A stretch of DNA of 64,000 bases, taken from Chromera velia. Lineage: Eukaryota; Sar; Chromeraceae. The translations under genes were made by a program, and so were the position numbers. How positions within the stretch are numbered: position 1 is the stretch's first letter; each line of letters begins with the position of its first letter. The notes beneath the pieces were generated by a model, which ran no database searches, had not been told where the DNA came from, and saw nothing but the letters and a program-made list of their open reading frames with translations. Shown in pieces: positions 45,571 through 58,600 of this stretch. The stretch is from NCBI GenBank assembly GCA_018398765.1, contig JAHBMJ010005780.1:1-64000 (forward strand). Direction: 5' to 3'.

Positions 45571-47062
45571 GCAACGTGAGTTTAAATTCACATTAAGTAG
45601 ATCTCTGCATGCACGTATGTGTGATGACAAACACCCTCCCTGCCTGTTCGTCTCTTGCTTCTTGACCGACCACTGTCTCTCGTGCGCTCTCCACCTCCCT
45701 GCTCAGCTGTCCAATCTTTCGTGCGTCCTTCTCCTGTGCATCCCTCATTTCTTTCAGGCCAGTTTTGGTCTCAATGGCCTCTTGTTGCGCTTCTGCGGCC
45801 AAATTTGTTTGTGTCTGTAGGTCTCTCTCCCCCTTCCTTGCTCTGTCTTCTGCTTCCCTCAACTCGGTCCGGACACGGGCGAACTCCGAGGCGATCTCCT
45901 GGGCTGCATTTGTAGAACCAGACAGGCAAGAGGGGGCGAAACAAGACCAGTCAAAAAAACAGAAGAGGTTATCTTTCGGAGGACTAGAAGTAAAGCAAGA
46001 GGGAGCGACTTTGCGAGTCAGAAGAGTCTCACTCAACATCTTCCCTCCCGACGAAAAGGCTCTGAGAGAAAATCCTTCGGCCAGACCGTTCTTCTCGCTT
46101 TGACCTCCCCACACGCACTCTCACGAAGAGGATACAACCAAAAGCCAATTCTTTGTTGTGAGAGAAACAACTCGGGTGAACCTTTCTTATCTGTCTTCTC
46201 TTCGCCCTTTGTCTTTCCATTCGTTCCTTCTCTTTCTCTCTCTCTCTCTCTTTCCCTCTCCTTCTGACTGCATGCTGTCCTTCTGACCTGCTCGGGTCGA
46301 CGGCTGGGGAAGAGGAGGAACTGCTTGCTTCTCTTCTCTCTGCACAGACCCTGCCTCCTTCTCTGAATGTGCAGCACCTCCGTCACTCTCTCTGTCTCCG
46401 GTCCTGCATATGGAAACAAACAAATAGATCCATAGAAAAAGGGAAAGGGCGTATCTTTACAAAAACATCCAAACAGATCACCTGAAGAACTCGCTGTGAA
46501 AAATGAATACATGCGCTTGCATGTGTGGCAAACTGAGAACAGAAAGTTGGATCACACGATACACGACGGGAGGGGCGTCAAGAGGCAGAAATCGAAAGAA
46601 GGAAGAATGAAAGAAAAGGAGCGACCGACCAACAGCACGTACGAGAGAAACAAAATACAAGATAATAAGAGCCCTCACTGACCCCCTAACAGATCCAACG
46701 AAGCACGACTGCTGCAGTTCTGCCAGAGATGACTCCAAATTTTCAACCTGCATGACAGCATACATGAGTGAGGAAGGGAAGAGACGTGCAACCGGCAAGC
46801 AGCACTCAGCCTGAGATGGGCACGACAGGAATACGGAGAGACACATGCGAAGCAAAAAATGTGGACAGAGAGACGGATAGAAAAATCGAGCAATTCTTCA
46901 GTTCACCAAGTCTCTGTTGCTTCTCTATTATTGAGAGACCCACAAAGCCCCCACGCATAAAGGACAGCGAGGCACGTACCGCCTTTCGCTCCCTTTCCTG
47001 TAGACGGAGAGCTTACCAAAGAAGGAAGAGGTGTCAGAGCACGAAGGGTCATCCCACAGACC

Positions 47063-47101
<39 letters not shown>

Positions 47102-47125
47102 TCTCTCTCTGTCTGTCTGTCTCTG

Positions 47126-47199
<74 letters not shown>

Positions 47200-48383
47200 T
47201 GGCACAGGCAGACCGACCTGTTGTCTCTTTTGGATCAGCAGGGCCCCTGCCCGGTCGACTTCTCTTTGCAAAGCGACGACTTGGATATTCAAAGCGTCAA
47301 GCCTGCAAGCATACAGGAAGGCAAGCATCCAGAATAGAGGGCAAAAAGGGACAGAAAAAGAATGCAGACAAAACAAGATGGGCCGGCTGGCCTCTCTGTG
47401 AGAGATTCAAGGATATTCCGACCTGTCTGTGCAAGCAGGCGAGGATCCGTCCCAAGGGCGAAAGATAGAAAGAAAAAAAAAAAGCATACAGAGAGGCCAA
47501 ACCATCAGAAAGGAAGGAAGGTCGAAATCAATATCGAACACAGACAGCAAAACACCCCCCTTCTCGCCTTCACCCCTTCCTCCCCCCCCCACCTTTTCGC
47601 TGCTTGTTCCTGGATTTTCTTTTCATTTTCTTCCACGCGACCGTGGAAGGTCTCCAGACTCTTCCTGCAACGCTTGAGCAGGGGGCAGAAGAGAGATTGC
47701 ATGAGAGAAGTCGGGAAAACACAATGCACGAAGGAAGAGAGGGAGGGAGGGAATCGACCCGCGCCACACGGGAAAGAGACGTAAGTGCAGATGTCAGAAC
47801 GGAAAGAGGACCCTTCAGCGGGGGCGCTCAGATAATGCCGAGAGTAAAAAGACAAACTCATGCACATCCATCGACTTCGCACACCAACCGGACCGGGAGA
47901 CAACTCAGCGGCCTATACAGGGTTTGCGTGTCTATCTGTCTGTCTGCCCATCTTTCTCTCTTCATTGCTGCTTACCTAATTTCCTCAGCCTCTCTCTCCT
48001 TCTTCTGCACCACTTCGAACAAATCGTCCCTCTCTCTCTCCGCTGACTCCAGACACAACGTCTTCTTCTCGACCGTCTTCTGGGCATCGTTCAAGGAGAC
48101 CATCAGCCTCTCTGCCTCCTGCCGTGCACGGGCGCTCTCTTCAGTCGACCTGCTGACTTCCGTCTCAAGTCTCTCCGCTCTCCTCTGTGCATCCAGCAGC
48201 TCTGACTCACGCTCTTCAGCAGAGACTCTGCAGGAAGGAAGAAGGGGGCAGGACAGACAGGACCCGGGGAAAAAGGAGGACGACACATAATGCGGGCACA
48301 ACACTAATTCAAGAGCGAGGAAGGTGCTCAAGCCACCTTCACGCAGTCTGTTCGCATTACGTAGGCCGAACAATCAAGCCCAA

Positions 48384-48415
<32 letters not shown>

Positions 48416-50017
48416 CACATCGATCGATCGATCTGTCTTCCGTTCCCACAACAGACAGACTGCATACCAGTCACTAGAGAAACGCGCGAGTGCGCGCGAA
48501 CACACACACGCACGCACGCACCCACCCACCCAAAAAAGCAACAAAGTCAGGAGAAATAGAGAAGAAGGGTCAGGAAACAGGGAAGAAAGAACACACCAAC
48601 CAAAAACGACAAAACCCCTCCCTCCCCCCCGCCCCCCAAGGCAAGAGAGCCAGACCTGAGCTCTTCCAGCCTCCTGCTGGTGTCTCTCATTTGGTCTTGG
48701 AGGCTTTCTGCGTCCTGCTGAGAGAGGGCCCTTTCCCTCTCTGCCTGCTGCAGAAGAGACCCAAGTTGTTCCGCTGTCGCCTGTGCCTCTTGGAGACTCG
48801 ACAGGGCAACGTCTCTGTATTCATGTGCACAAACAAAAGACAGACAGACAGATACACATGCAGACACACAGACAGGCAAGGGGACCAGACACACAGACGG
48901 ACGGACAGAGGAGAAGACCGGGGGCAGACAGGGCTTGGTGACACAGTTTGCCTCACTGTTTGCAAAGCACGGAGCGATAGCTAGACAAGCCACTCTGGGG
49001 AGAATATTGCTCAGCCACGAGGGAAAAAAATCTCTCTCCTGTCCCCCCCCCCTTTCCCCTTCTCTCACACAAAATCTGTGAGTCTGGTGCAAAGCAAAAA
49101 AGTGAGTCCCGACAAAGAAGTGTAAGAAGAACAAATCGACCAACCTCTCAGCTTCTGCTTTCCCCCTCTCCTCCTCCTCTTTTCTGCGAAGCTCATCGAC
49201 CTGAAAAAAAATGAAATGAAGAAAGACAATGGACGATCTTGTCGCTTTGTGCCAAGTGCATCAAATACTCAAAATGAAGAAACACCTAGACGGGGACCAA
49301 TGAAGAAACGGGACTACAAGTAAGCGCGCATAAAGGGCATAGTGCTCATCTCCAACGACTTCCACGATACATAAAAATGCAAAACCAAAAGAGAGCAAGA
49401 CAACCGGAGGAAGGCCTAGAACGGCAGCAGAGGGGCTGCAGAGGAATGCTTCCACTTTGTCCCCTCTTGCTTTCATTCCTTTTACGGACGCAAAGCAAGA
49501 CACCCGACGCATGCAACCCGGTTGACCTAATCCATCTAGCCGATTTCACTGACCAACCGACCTTCAAAACGTCTCCCCGGAGTCGTTCGTTCTCTGCCAA
49601 CAGAAGATTTTCACACGACACCTGCTGCATCTCTTGCGGAGGCACCTCCTCTTCCTTCTCTTCCCCTCCGACGGCAGCCTGAGGCAGCACAGCCAGAGCA
49701 GCCGGTTCGTTCTCATTCTCTCTTTTCCTGATCACACCTGCGTTTTCCTCCTCCCTCTCCTTTTCTTTTCTCTTTGCTTCTTCCTCATTTTGTGAAAGAG
49801 ATGCGGCCTCCAGGCGAGAGGCAGGGAGAGTAACCAGAGGAAGGCCTTCTTCGCCAACCTCTGTCCCCCCTCCCCCCCCCGACCGCTGATGCTCTCCAGT
49901 CTCCAACCGTTCTGCGGGAGGAGAGTCTCCCCTAAGTGTCATTGCATCCTCCAGAGCGTCTGCTGTCTCCCTCTCTAATCCCCTTTCTTCGTCTGCGCCG
50001 TGCCCTGCATGCACGCA

Positions 50018-50055
<38 letters not shown>

Positions 50056-53000
50056 GCCAAGGGCATGAAGGAACGACACAGAAGGAACGGCCGAGCGGCA
50101 GGCGGGAAGGAAGAAAAGGCGACAGAAAGACGCCGAAGTGCAGAGGGAAACAAGAAAACAAAAGAACACAACACTGCGCCCCCCGGGCCCCCTCACTGAC
50201 CGACCCTCTCGATGCTCTCCGAGGCCTCCTGAATTCTTCAGCGGGGGGGGGGACAGGGGAGACAGGGGGGCGGTGGAGGGCTCGGGGTTTGCCTTTGCGT
50301 CACTGGAGTTCCTCGGAAGAGGGAGAGGAGAGAACTTGGTCTCGCCTTCCTCCGTTTCCCTCCCCCCCTCCTCCAGTGAGCCGGTGGGCCCTCTGACGGA
50401 AACTTCATTTTCACTCCCGCTTCCCTTCGTTCGTTTCTTCGAGGGCCCAGGGGGGGGGAGGCAGGGGGAAACTGAGAGAGGCGAAGCAGACAGGCGGGAG
50501 AAGCCTACAGCTGCCCCGCTTCTCTCTCCCCCCTCCTGCTCGGTCCCTGTCCCCCCAAGCAGCGCCTTCCGGTTGCCGTACAAAGGGGAGGCGACAGAGG
50601 AAGCGAGACAAGGACTGCGGCTGCACGGACAGTCACTCACTCACTCACTCACTCGTTCAAGCTTCAAGACAGATAAGGGAGTATCATTGATTGATTGCAC
50701 CTTAATTGTTTTTGGGAGGGGCGAATGCGGGGAAGGAAAAGAAGAAAAAGGAGAATTTTGTCTCGGGTGTATGTGCAGGGCGTTTCCAAAGGAATCGAAT
50801 CGGCAGCAGAAAAAAAAAGGAGCCGAACAGAGAAACAGAAAGCCGACTGACTGACTGACTGACTGACGCTACTGCAGTTGCTCCATTGAGGACTCTGAGT
50901 GCGGTGATTTCGTTTCGGAGTTTTTCTGCCGTTCTTTCCATTTCTGCCTTTTCTTTCTTTGCCGTCTCCCTTTCCTGTTCCAACATCTCCACCTCGTCCA
51001 ACCTCCCCTTCACGACGGCCTCCAAAATCTCCACCCTCTCCCGAAGACCGTCCGCCTCCGCTCTTTCCGCAGCTCGGTCAGATTCCAGACTCGTCAGCTC
51101 TTCTCTGCACACACACACACACACACACACAGAGAGAGGGGGGGGNGGGGGGGGGGGGGGGATCTGAGTTAGGCAATAGTGTTCCCTCTCACAAATTCTT
51201 TAGGGGAATGAATGCGTGTAGAGAAATTACAGGTCAGTTGTCAGCCTGATTCAGAAACGGAGGGAGACCTTGCCTCCAGCCCCCCTATTTCTTTTCCTTC
51301 TGACTATGCAGTCAAAAAAGGAGAGAAAACCAGAAAGAACAAAACTGGACAGCGAACCCACCGCCCCACCCCACGTACCTGAGTTTGCCTCTCTCCATCC
51401 TGAGTCTCTGTGTCTCTGCAAGCGCCGTCTCCCTCTCCCTTCTCAGAGACCGTCCCACCTTCTGCTCCTCTTCCAAAAGTCTCCTCAAGTAGCTCTCTCT
51501 TTGTCTGCAGTCATGCAGTCATTCATTTGAAAAAAAATTCTGTGTTTTGTATATCGTACTATTTCAAAGCGTGTATCTGCGTATGTATGCGCGTGTGTGA
51601 GCACAAACAATGCTCACGTGGAAAGAAAGAACACGCAGGCACAGAGGGACCCAAGGAAGAAAGGAAGCCCAGCATGCATGCAGAATCAAGGACATACACC
51701 TCCCTCCATCTCACAGTGATCGATCTTCCCTCTGTCTCCCTTCTCTCTCTCGTTGGCTTGACACCTCGCTTGCCCAAAGAAGAAAAGAGGGAAAAGCAAC
51801 GAGACGAAGGAATTTCCGTCACACATCCACGCAGAGGGGGCAACGGGAAGAAGGCCAATTAAGGGAATACCCAGCCAGCCGAGTGGGGGCAAAGCTAAGA
51901 GGAGAGGAGGATACATGAACAGAGAAGAGGGTGGGTGGTGCATTATGCAAACATCAAGTGTGCGGTTGGTTACCTTTTTTCCTGTGTGTCCATCCATCCT
52001 ATCTGTCTATGCTTGCCTGCCTCTGCCATCCCTGTAGAGCGAAGAGATTGGGAGGCACCCCACCCCACGACTGACTCTGCTTCTTTGAGTTGACGCTGTA
52101 GTGTTGAGACTTGAAAGCTTTCCTTCTCCCTTTCCTTCTCTCTCTCTGTCTCTGGGTCTGGTCGTGCTGATTGAATTTCCGTCTCCATGTCTCCTCTTTT
52201 TCCCTCTGCAGCCAGCTGCTGCTGTTCCTGTACAACAAGCTTTGCGGACATGAGTCTGGTCTCCTCCCTCGCTGCTCTCACCGCCGTCTCTGCCTCCTCC
52301 GCCCTCCTCTCAAGCTGCCGCACGAGAAAGGTCTGCTCCTCCACGAACGTCAACCCAAAACCCGGACACACCCGCCCCCCTGCCCGGGAAAGAGACGAAG
52401 AAGACGAAGAGCCCCCCGTATCCGCCGAGACAGCGTAGTGACGTCTCACAGCCTCCAGGACCGCCTCTCCGTTGCTGCATTTATTTTCATACAGAATTCA
52501 TATAAATCATCTGTACGAAAATAAATGCATACACAGCGTCCAGAACTGCCTCTCCGTTGCTGCATTTATTTTCATACAGAATTCATATAAATCATCTGTA
52601 CGAAAATAAATGCATACACAGCGTCCAGAACCGCCTCTCCGCTGCTGCATTTATTTTCATACAGAATTCATATAAATCATCTGTACGAAAATAAATGCAT
52701 ACACAGCGTCCAGAACCGCCTCTCCGTTGCTGCATTTATTTTCATACAGAATTCATATAAATCATCTGTACGAAAATAAATGTATACACAGCGTCCAGAA
52801 CCGCCTCTCCGTTGCTGCGGTTCGGTTCGTACATGGCAGGCAAAATTGTATTTATTCGTGCATACATGAACTGTATGTATATTTGCATGAGAGCCCGACA
52901 AAGACTTTTCTGTTCCCCGACGAAGAGAGAGAATCAGAAGCAAAAAGCAACTGCACACTATTGGTATCCCGGACCCCTCTCTCATCTTGGTGGCTGTCTC

Positions 53001-53227
53001 TGGTCAGTATCAGGCTCAGCCAGCTTCACTCTATTGTGATCAAACCATCGGGAAAGGGAGTGAAAAAAAAACACCGACAAGTAAGCAGACAAATGAGAGA
53101 CAAAAGAGGCAGACCTGAGATGAGCACAGAGCAATTCACAAGCGTTCTCGAGGGAATGGGCTCTGAGAGAGTTACTATCGGCAACCGCCTGCATGCATGC
53201 AAAGGAAAAGAAAAAACAAACATCATC

Positions 53228-53267
<40 letters not shown>

Positions 53268-53702
53268 CTCCCTGCAGGGGCAAGAAGTGGTTACATGAAG
53301 AGAAAAGATGTCACCTCAGGGAAAGATTGAGGGAGACAAAGAGAATTTTCACGCAGAGGAGCCGAGAAGCAAAAGCAGGGAGGCGAACAGCGAACGAATT
53401 TTGAGCGAGCGCAGAGGCCCTCCTTGCACCCTCCCACCCACCCATCCATCCGTTCATCCCCCCCCCAGACAGACAGACAGACAGACAGACCTGCACAGCC
53501 TCCACCTCTGCCCTCAGAGCGTCCCTCTCATTCCGAAGACTTGCCGTCTCCAATCTGTTCCCACCCAGATTCAAATCTTCCACCTGAAGGAAGGAAGGAA
53601 GGAAGGAAGGAAGGAAGGGAGGAAGGAAGGAAGGAAGGAAGGGAGGAAGGGAGGAAGGAAGGAAGGAAGGAAGGGAGGAGAGAAGAGAACCCCAACCGCA
53701 GG

Positions 53703-53743
<41 letters not shown>

Positions 53744-55014
53744 CGCAGAAGAGGGAGAGGGAAAAATAAATAATTCAGACACTGATAACAATGTGAAGGA
53801 CGCATCACTGTTGACCTCCGCTTTCCAACCCACACACGATTCAGAAAATCAGACATGGAAACGCAAACACCCCACTGACGCACACATTTCTGGACTGCTG
53901 ACTGACGGTCTTTTGCAGCTTCGCCACGTCTGCCTTTGTCTCCTCGAGCGCCACAGAGAACCAGTACTCGACCTCCGAAGAAGCCGAATTCCCCTCAAAG
54001 CCTCCTCTCACTCCCGTCTCCGTCTCTCTCTCTGTTGCCTCCTGAAGTCGTTGTAGGGCAGAGAGGGCACTGCAGGTGCGCAGCTTCAGAGACGCGACAC
54101 ACTGACGGAACGCGAGTCCCGGGCGCTCCTGAAAGAAAAAAGAAAAAGGCACAAAGACCGAAAAAAGACGGCAAAAGTGTAAGCATCCAGGGTTTGAGGA
54201 AAGGAACTCAGGCAGATTCGTCACGGGGGGGATTTTCCCTTCTGCCTCCTGACAAATAAGAGGAAGGACACTCACGTGCGCCTTTATGGCCATTCGGTCT
54301 TCCTTGAGGTCCACAAGAGGCAGAAAAGACAAAGGGGGTGGAAGAGCCCGAAGGCAAATGAGGAAAACGAGCCGAAGAGGAAAAATGGAGAGGCTATAGA
54401 ACAAGAATCGACAGGAAGTCATTCTCCTCGCGTTCTTTGTCCTCTGAGAGGCCACGCGCAGTGATCGAGCCGAAAAGAGTTTTGTGTGTGCATTTTCCTT
54501 TTCATGTTTTTGCATCTATGTGATTGTTCGTTCCTTCTTTCTTCTTGCACTAGTGACCTTTGCCCTTTTTGTCTGTTGCAGGGCCACATCCAGCCTCTCC
54601 GCCCTTCTCTGGGGAAGACTCTCGGCTTCTCGCCGACACGTCTGCATACAGACAGATTCAGATTCAGAGAAGGCGCACACAGACAGACAAGGCGGGAGTA
54701 GACTTTTTGGAAAATCTCAACGTACGCCCGGACGGGCCATGAAGAAACAAAGAAACAAAAAGGGAGGGACAAGAGGGGAAGGAGATTAATTTTCATTCCC
54801 AAATTGCCCAAAAAAGGACAGCCAACCAGACATTCAATTCACAGTTCTCTCTTCAGCTCTCTCCTCTCTCTCCTTCTGCCTCATTGCACCAGAAAGAAAG
54901 ATCTCTCTCAAATGAAGGAAGAAAGAAGCTCACTCACCTCCAGAGCCTGGAGCACCATACGGGCCACAGTCTGTGCATCGCGTCCCTGCAGGCAGGCAAG
55001 AAAGAGAGGGAGAG

Positions 55015-55053
<39 letters not shown>

Positions 55054-55062
55054 GAGAAAGAG

Positions 55063-55125
<63 letters not shown>

Positions 55126-55509
55126 GAGAGAAAGAAAGAAAGGAAGGAAGGAAGGAAAGAAAGAAAGAAAAGAAAGAAAGAAAGAAAGAAAAGAAAGGAA
55201 GGAAGGAAGGAAGGAAGAAAAAAAGAAAAGAAAGAAAGAAAGAAAGAAAGAAAGAAAAGAAAGAAAGAAAGAAAGAAAGAAAGGAAGAAAGGAAGAAAGA
55301 AAGAAAGAAAGAAAGAAAGGAAGGAAGGAAGGAAGGAAGGAAGAAAAAAAAAAGAAAAGAAAGAAAGAAAGAAAGAAAGAAAAGAAAGAAAGAAAGAAAG
55401 GAAGGAAGAAAGGAAGGAAGGAAGAAAGAAAGAAAGAAAGAAAAGAAAGAAAGAAAGAAAGAAAGAAAAGAAACAAAAGAAAGAAAGAAAGAAAGAAAGA
55501 AGAAAAAAA

Positions 55510-55544
<35 letters not shown>

Positions 55545-55600
55545 GAAGGAAGGAAGGAAGAAAAAAAAAAATAAAAGAAAGAAAGAAAGAAAAGAAAGAA

Positions 55601-55631
<31 letters not shown>

Positions 55632-55642
55632 GAAGGAAGGAA

Positions 55643-55673
<31 letters not shown>

Positions 55674-58600
55674 CATGTTTTTGTGCCATATGCCCAGTTG
55701 CGCCAAACGAACCTCATGAGGAGTTACATCCCCCTGAGGCCAATGAAATGAAAAGAAAAGAGAGAAGATGGATGAAAAGAGAGCAGATGAACAGCGGGGA
55801 GAAAGAAGGAAACGAGGAGACCCATGAACTTTCCTTAAAGAGTTTGCTCATGTTGTATGACCAATTTCGGTCGACACAGAGAGCGGGGGGGGGGATAGAC
55901 GTACCTTTAGCTGTTCTCCGACGGCAATACCGAAAGGATCCGCGCCCACGGGAGCAGGGGCAGCTCGGATAACTGCAGGCAGGCAGGCAATCAGACAGGC
56001 AGGCAGGCAGAAAGGCACTCACTTAAGGGAAGGAAGCAAACAGACGAGGCAGGGAGGTGAAGTGGAAACGAATGTCTAGGAAAGGAAAAGGAAGACATGC
56101 AAGTAGACAGACTTTAGGGTTTTCTTTCTCTTAAATTCTCTGCCGTCATCGCACAATCTTCAGAGAGAACCTCTTGAGAGGCACAAAAAGAAGAAAAGAG
56201 GAAGAGGCTTGCTCAACCAGGCTGTTTGAGGGTTTCTGGGATCCACCTCTTTTCTTCATTCGTTCAATTCGAAATCCGCGCATCTTTTCTGCATGCATGC
56301 AATGGGTTTTCCCAGAAGAAGAGAGAGATGGTGCTTTCGTAGTAATCTTGTTATGTTTTTTGTTCCACATTTATTCGGCATACGGACGTACCGCTTCTGG
56401 GTGTGTGCAGCATGACTGTCGTGTCTCTTCCCCCCTTTCCGTCCCTGTCTCTGTCTCTCTCTTTCTCGAGGAGTTCCTTCAGTCGGATCACCTCTCTCTT
56501 CAACGTCTCGAGAGTCCCTCCAGTCTGGGCTTCGTTCACTCGGGCGCGGCACTGGACCTTCTTCGCACGGGAGGCGAACTGCATTCATCCATCCATCCAT
56601 CCATCCATCCATATCCATCTGTCGTTTGTTTCGTTCGTTCGTTGAGTGGGTGGGTGGATGGGTTGAGGGTGTGTGATTGTATGGTGGGTACGATAGTACA
56701 TAGAGTGGGAGATGAGACGGAGAGACAGAGAGACTATATCGTCTTTTCTTTCCCTTTTTCCATTGACAGAGAGACGTAGAGACACCCAGACAGACAAACA
56801 AACAGCCAGACAGCCAGACAAACAAACAGCCAAACAGACAAACAGAGACAGACAGACAGACAGACCTGAAGGGTCGAGAGCGTCTCCAGGAGGGACGGGT
56901 GGGAGGGGTCAACGGTGGCAATAAGGGTGGTCATCGAGTTGCCTGAATGCATGCCGAGAGCGGATCGAGGGGAGAGTTTTTGTTTTTTGAGAGACGGGGA
57001 CAGACAGCCGTGAACAATTAATTCCACTTCTATTCACTCACTCCCTCACTCACGCAGCAGAAGCAGAAGGACGGACAAGCAGGCATTGCAGTGGATCCAG
57101 TGAGTCCAGGCAGGCCTCAATCCCCTGCAGAAGGAAACTGACTGCCATACACACAAAAAGACCAAAAGAAGGAAGGAAGATGACGATGAGAATTTCGATG
57201 GAGGAGCCATCCATTACCAGCCCCCCCCCTCACGGACCTCCGAGAGTCTCCCTCAAGAGAAACGTGAGCTTCGAATTCCGGAAATTCACAAACGGCTCCC
57301 TCTCCCTCCCTCCCGTGCCTGAAGACGAAGAAGCAGTGGCCCTGGAAAGAGTCGAGATCACATTACCTGCACTCAATATTAATATACGCATTCATGAAAT
57401 ACTCGAAGTGCTTGGGGGGGGGGTGAGATGGCGAGTGGGACAGTCAGTCAGGGAGGTCAGACAAGGGGCCATATCTGAAGAAACACCAAAGACAGCCTCA
57501 ATTTAGAGAGGAAAAAAGGGTGAACAAAGACATACCAGAAAAATAGTAGGGATCACGACGATGCCCTCATGAAAGAAGAGAAGAGAAGAGAAGAAAGATA
57601 CCACTGTGAGAAAAACAAACCACACAGCTGATTGACTGACTGACTGACTGACTGACTGACCAAGATGGGATAGAGACTGGTTGATGTGCCCTGCCTCTTT
57701 CAGTCTCTGTCCCGCACTCTGCGCGCTCTCCTGCCTCTCGGAACCCGCGAGGTCAATCAGGTGCAGCCGTGCAGATCTCACGTGCGTCATCTCTGCATCA
57801 AAGGGAAAAAGAAAAGAGAGGGAGGGGGAAGGGGAGGCAAAAAGCAGATCAGAGATAGACAAGCACAGACACGGACACGGACACGCAACGGACACAAAAG
57901 GAGAACGAGGGAGACGGGCTTGCCGGACAGAAACAAAGAGAAAGCGAGGAGGAAAATTTGAATGCTTGGCTGGAAACGAAAACCTCAAAATGCTCTGTGT
58001 GTGTGTGTGTGTGTGTACTCTTTGTCCCAAAGACTGTTTTCCTTCTTTCCGTCCTTCCTCCTTCCTCGCTTGAGGTGAGGGGTCTGCCTTGAGTTTCTCC
58101 CTCAGCTCCCGTTTTCATGCTGACTGAGGTACCTACCTGTCTTTTCATCTTTCTTCTTTGACTGCACCGTCACCGTGAAGACCGCATGGGAACGGCTGGA
58201 GACCCTGTTGCAGGAGGTCTCGCTGCACCCACCATGCACCCACCCATGCAACCAAAATGAATGCACCCACCCACCCATGCACCCATGCAACCAAATACGG
58301 AGTCAATCAAGAACAGCATAGAGGGAGCGGACGCAAAGCCAGGGTGTGTGTGCACGCAGAGAGTGGGAAAGAGTATTTCATGCAGAAAGTATTGGATTGA
58401 TTATTGTTTCTTGGAGGGAGACAGACTGCTGTCACCCATTCACCCAAATGAAGAAAACTGAAAGAAAGAAAGAAAGAAAGAAAGACAGGGAGGGCAGGCA
58501 GGAAGGAAGGAAATTCCTTCATCGCATCAATCCCAGAGAATCTCTCTCTATGAACACCCATCCAGGCGTCCCTCCATCCATCCCTCCATCCATCCATTCA

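Larger units (their letters stand above)
43774..55972 (-). other. Kinesin exons 11-35: coiled-coil stalk
   Basis: Exons in transcript order are 55972-55905, 54985-54938, 54641-54558, 54302-54276, 54128-53907, 53583-53491, 53188-53115, 52474-51974, 51504-51379, 51104-50868, 50620-50205, 50004-49562, 49200-49145, 48814-48656, 48227-47976, 47664-47593, 47302-47218, 46997-46980, 46747-46683, 46403-46288, 45903-45635, 45280-45215, 44889-44803, 44430-44347 and 43869-43774. Most translate to heptad-like helices rich in Glu, Arg, Lys, Ala, Leu and Gln, for example [19 protein letters not shown]. Exons 21, 22 and 30 carry Pro/Ser/Gly-rich, less structured insertions. Exons of 27 and 18 nt (14 and 28) are microexons supported by frame and splice sites but less certain. 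Confidence 0.75.

Noticed and set aside
54908-55717. Several 250-360 codon Lys/Glu/Arg-rich or Phe/Leu/Ser-rich open frames on both strands
   Set aside because: They arise from the polypurine tract in kinesin intron 11. Only the 48-nt exon 12 at 54938-54985 is accepted there.
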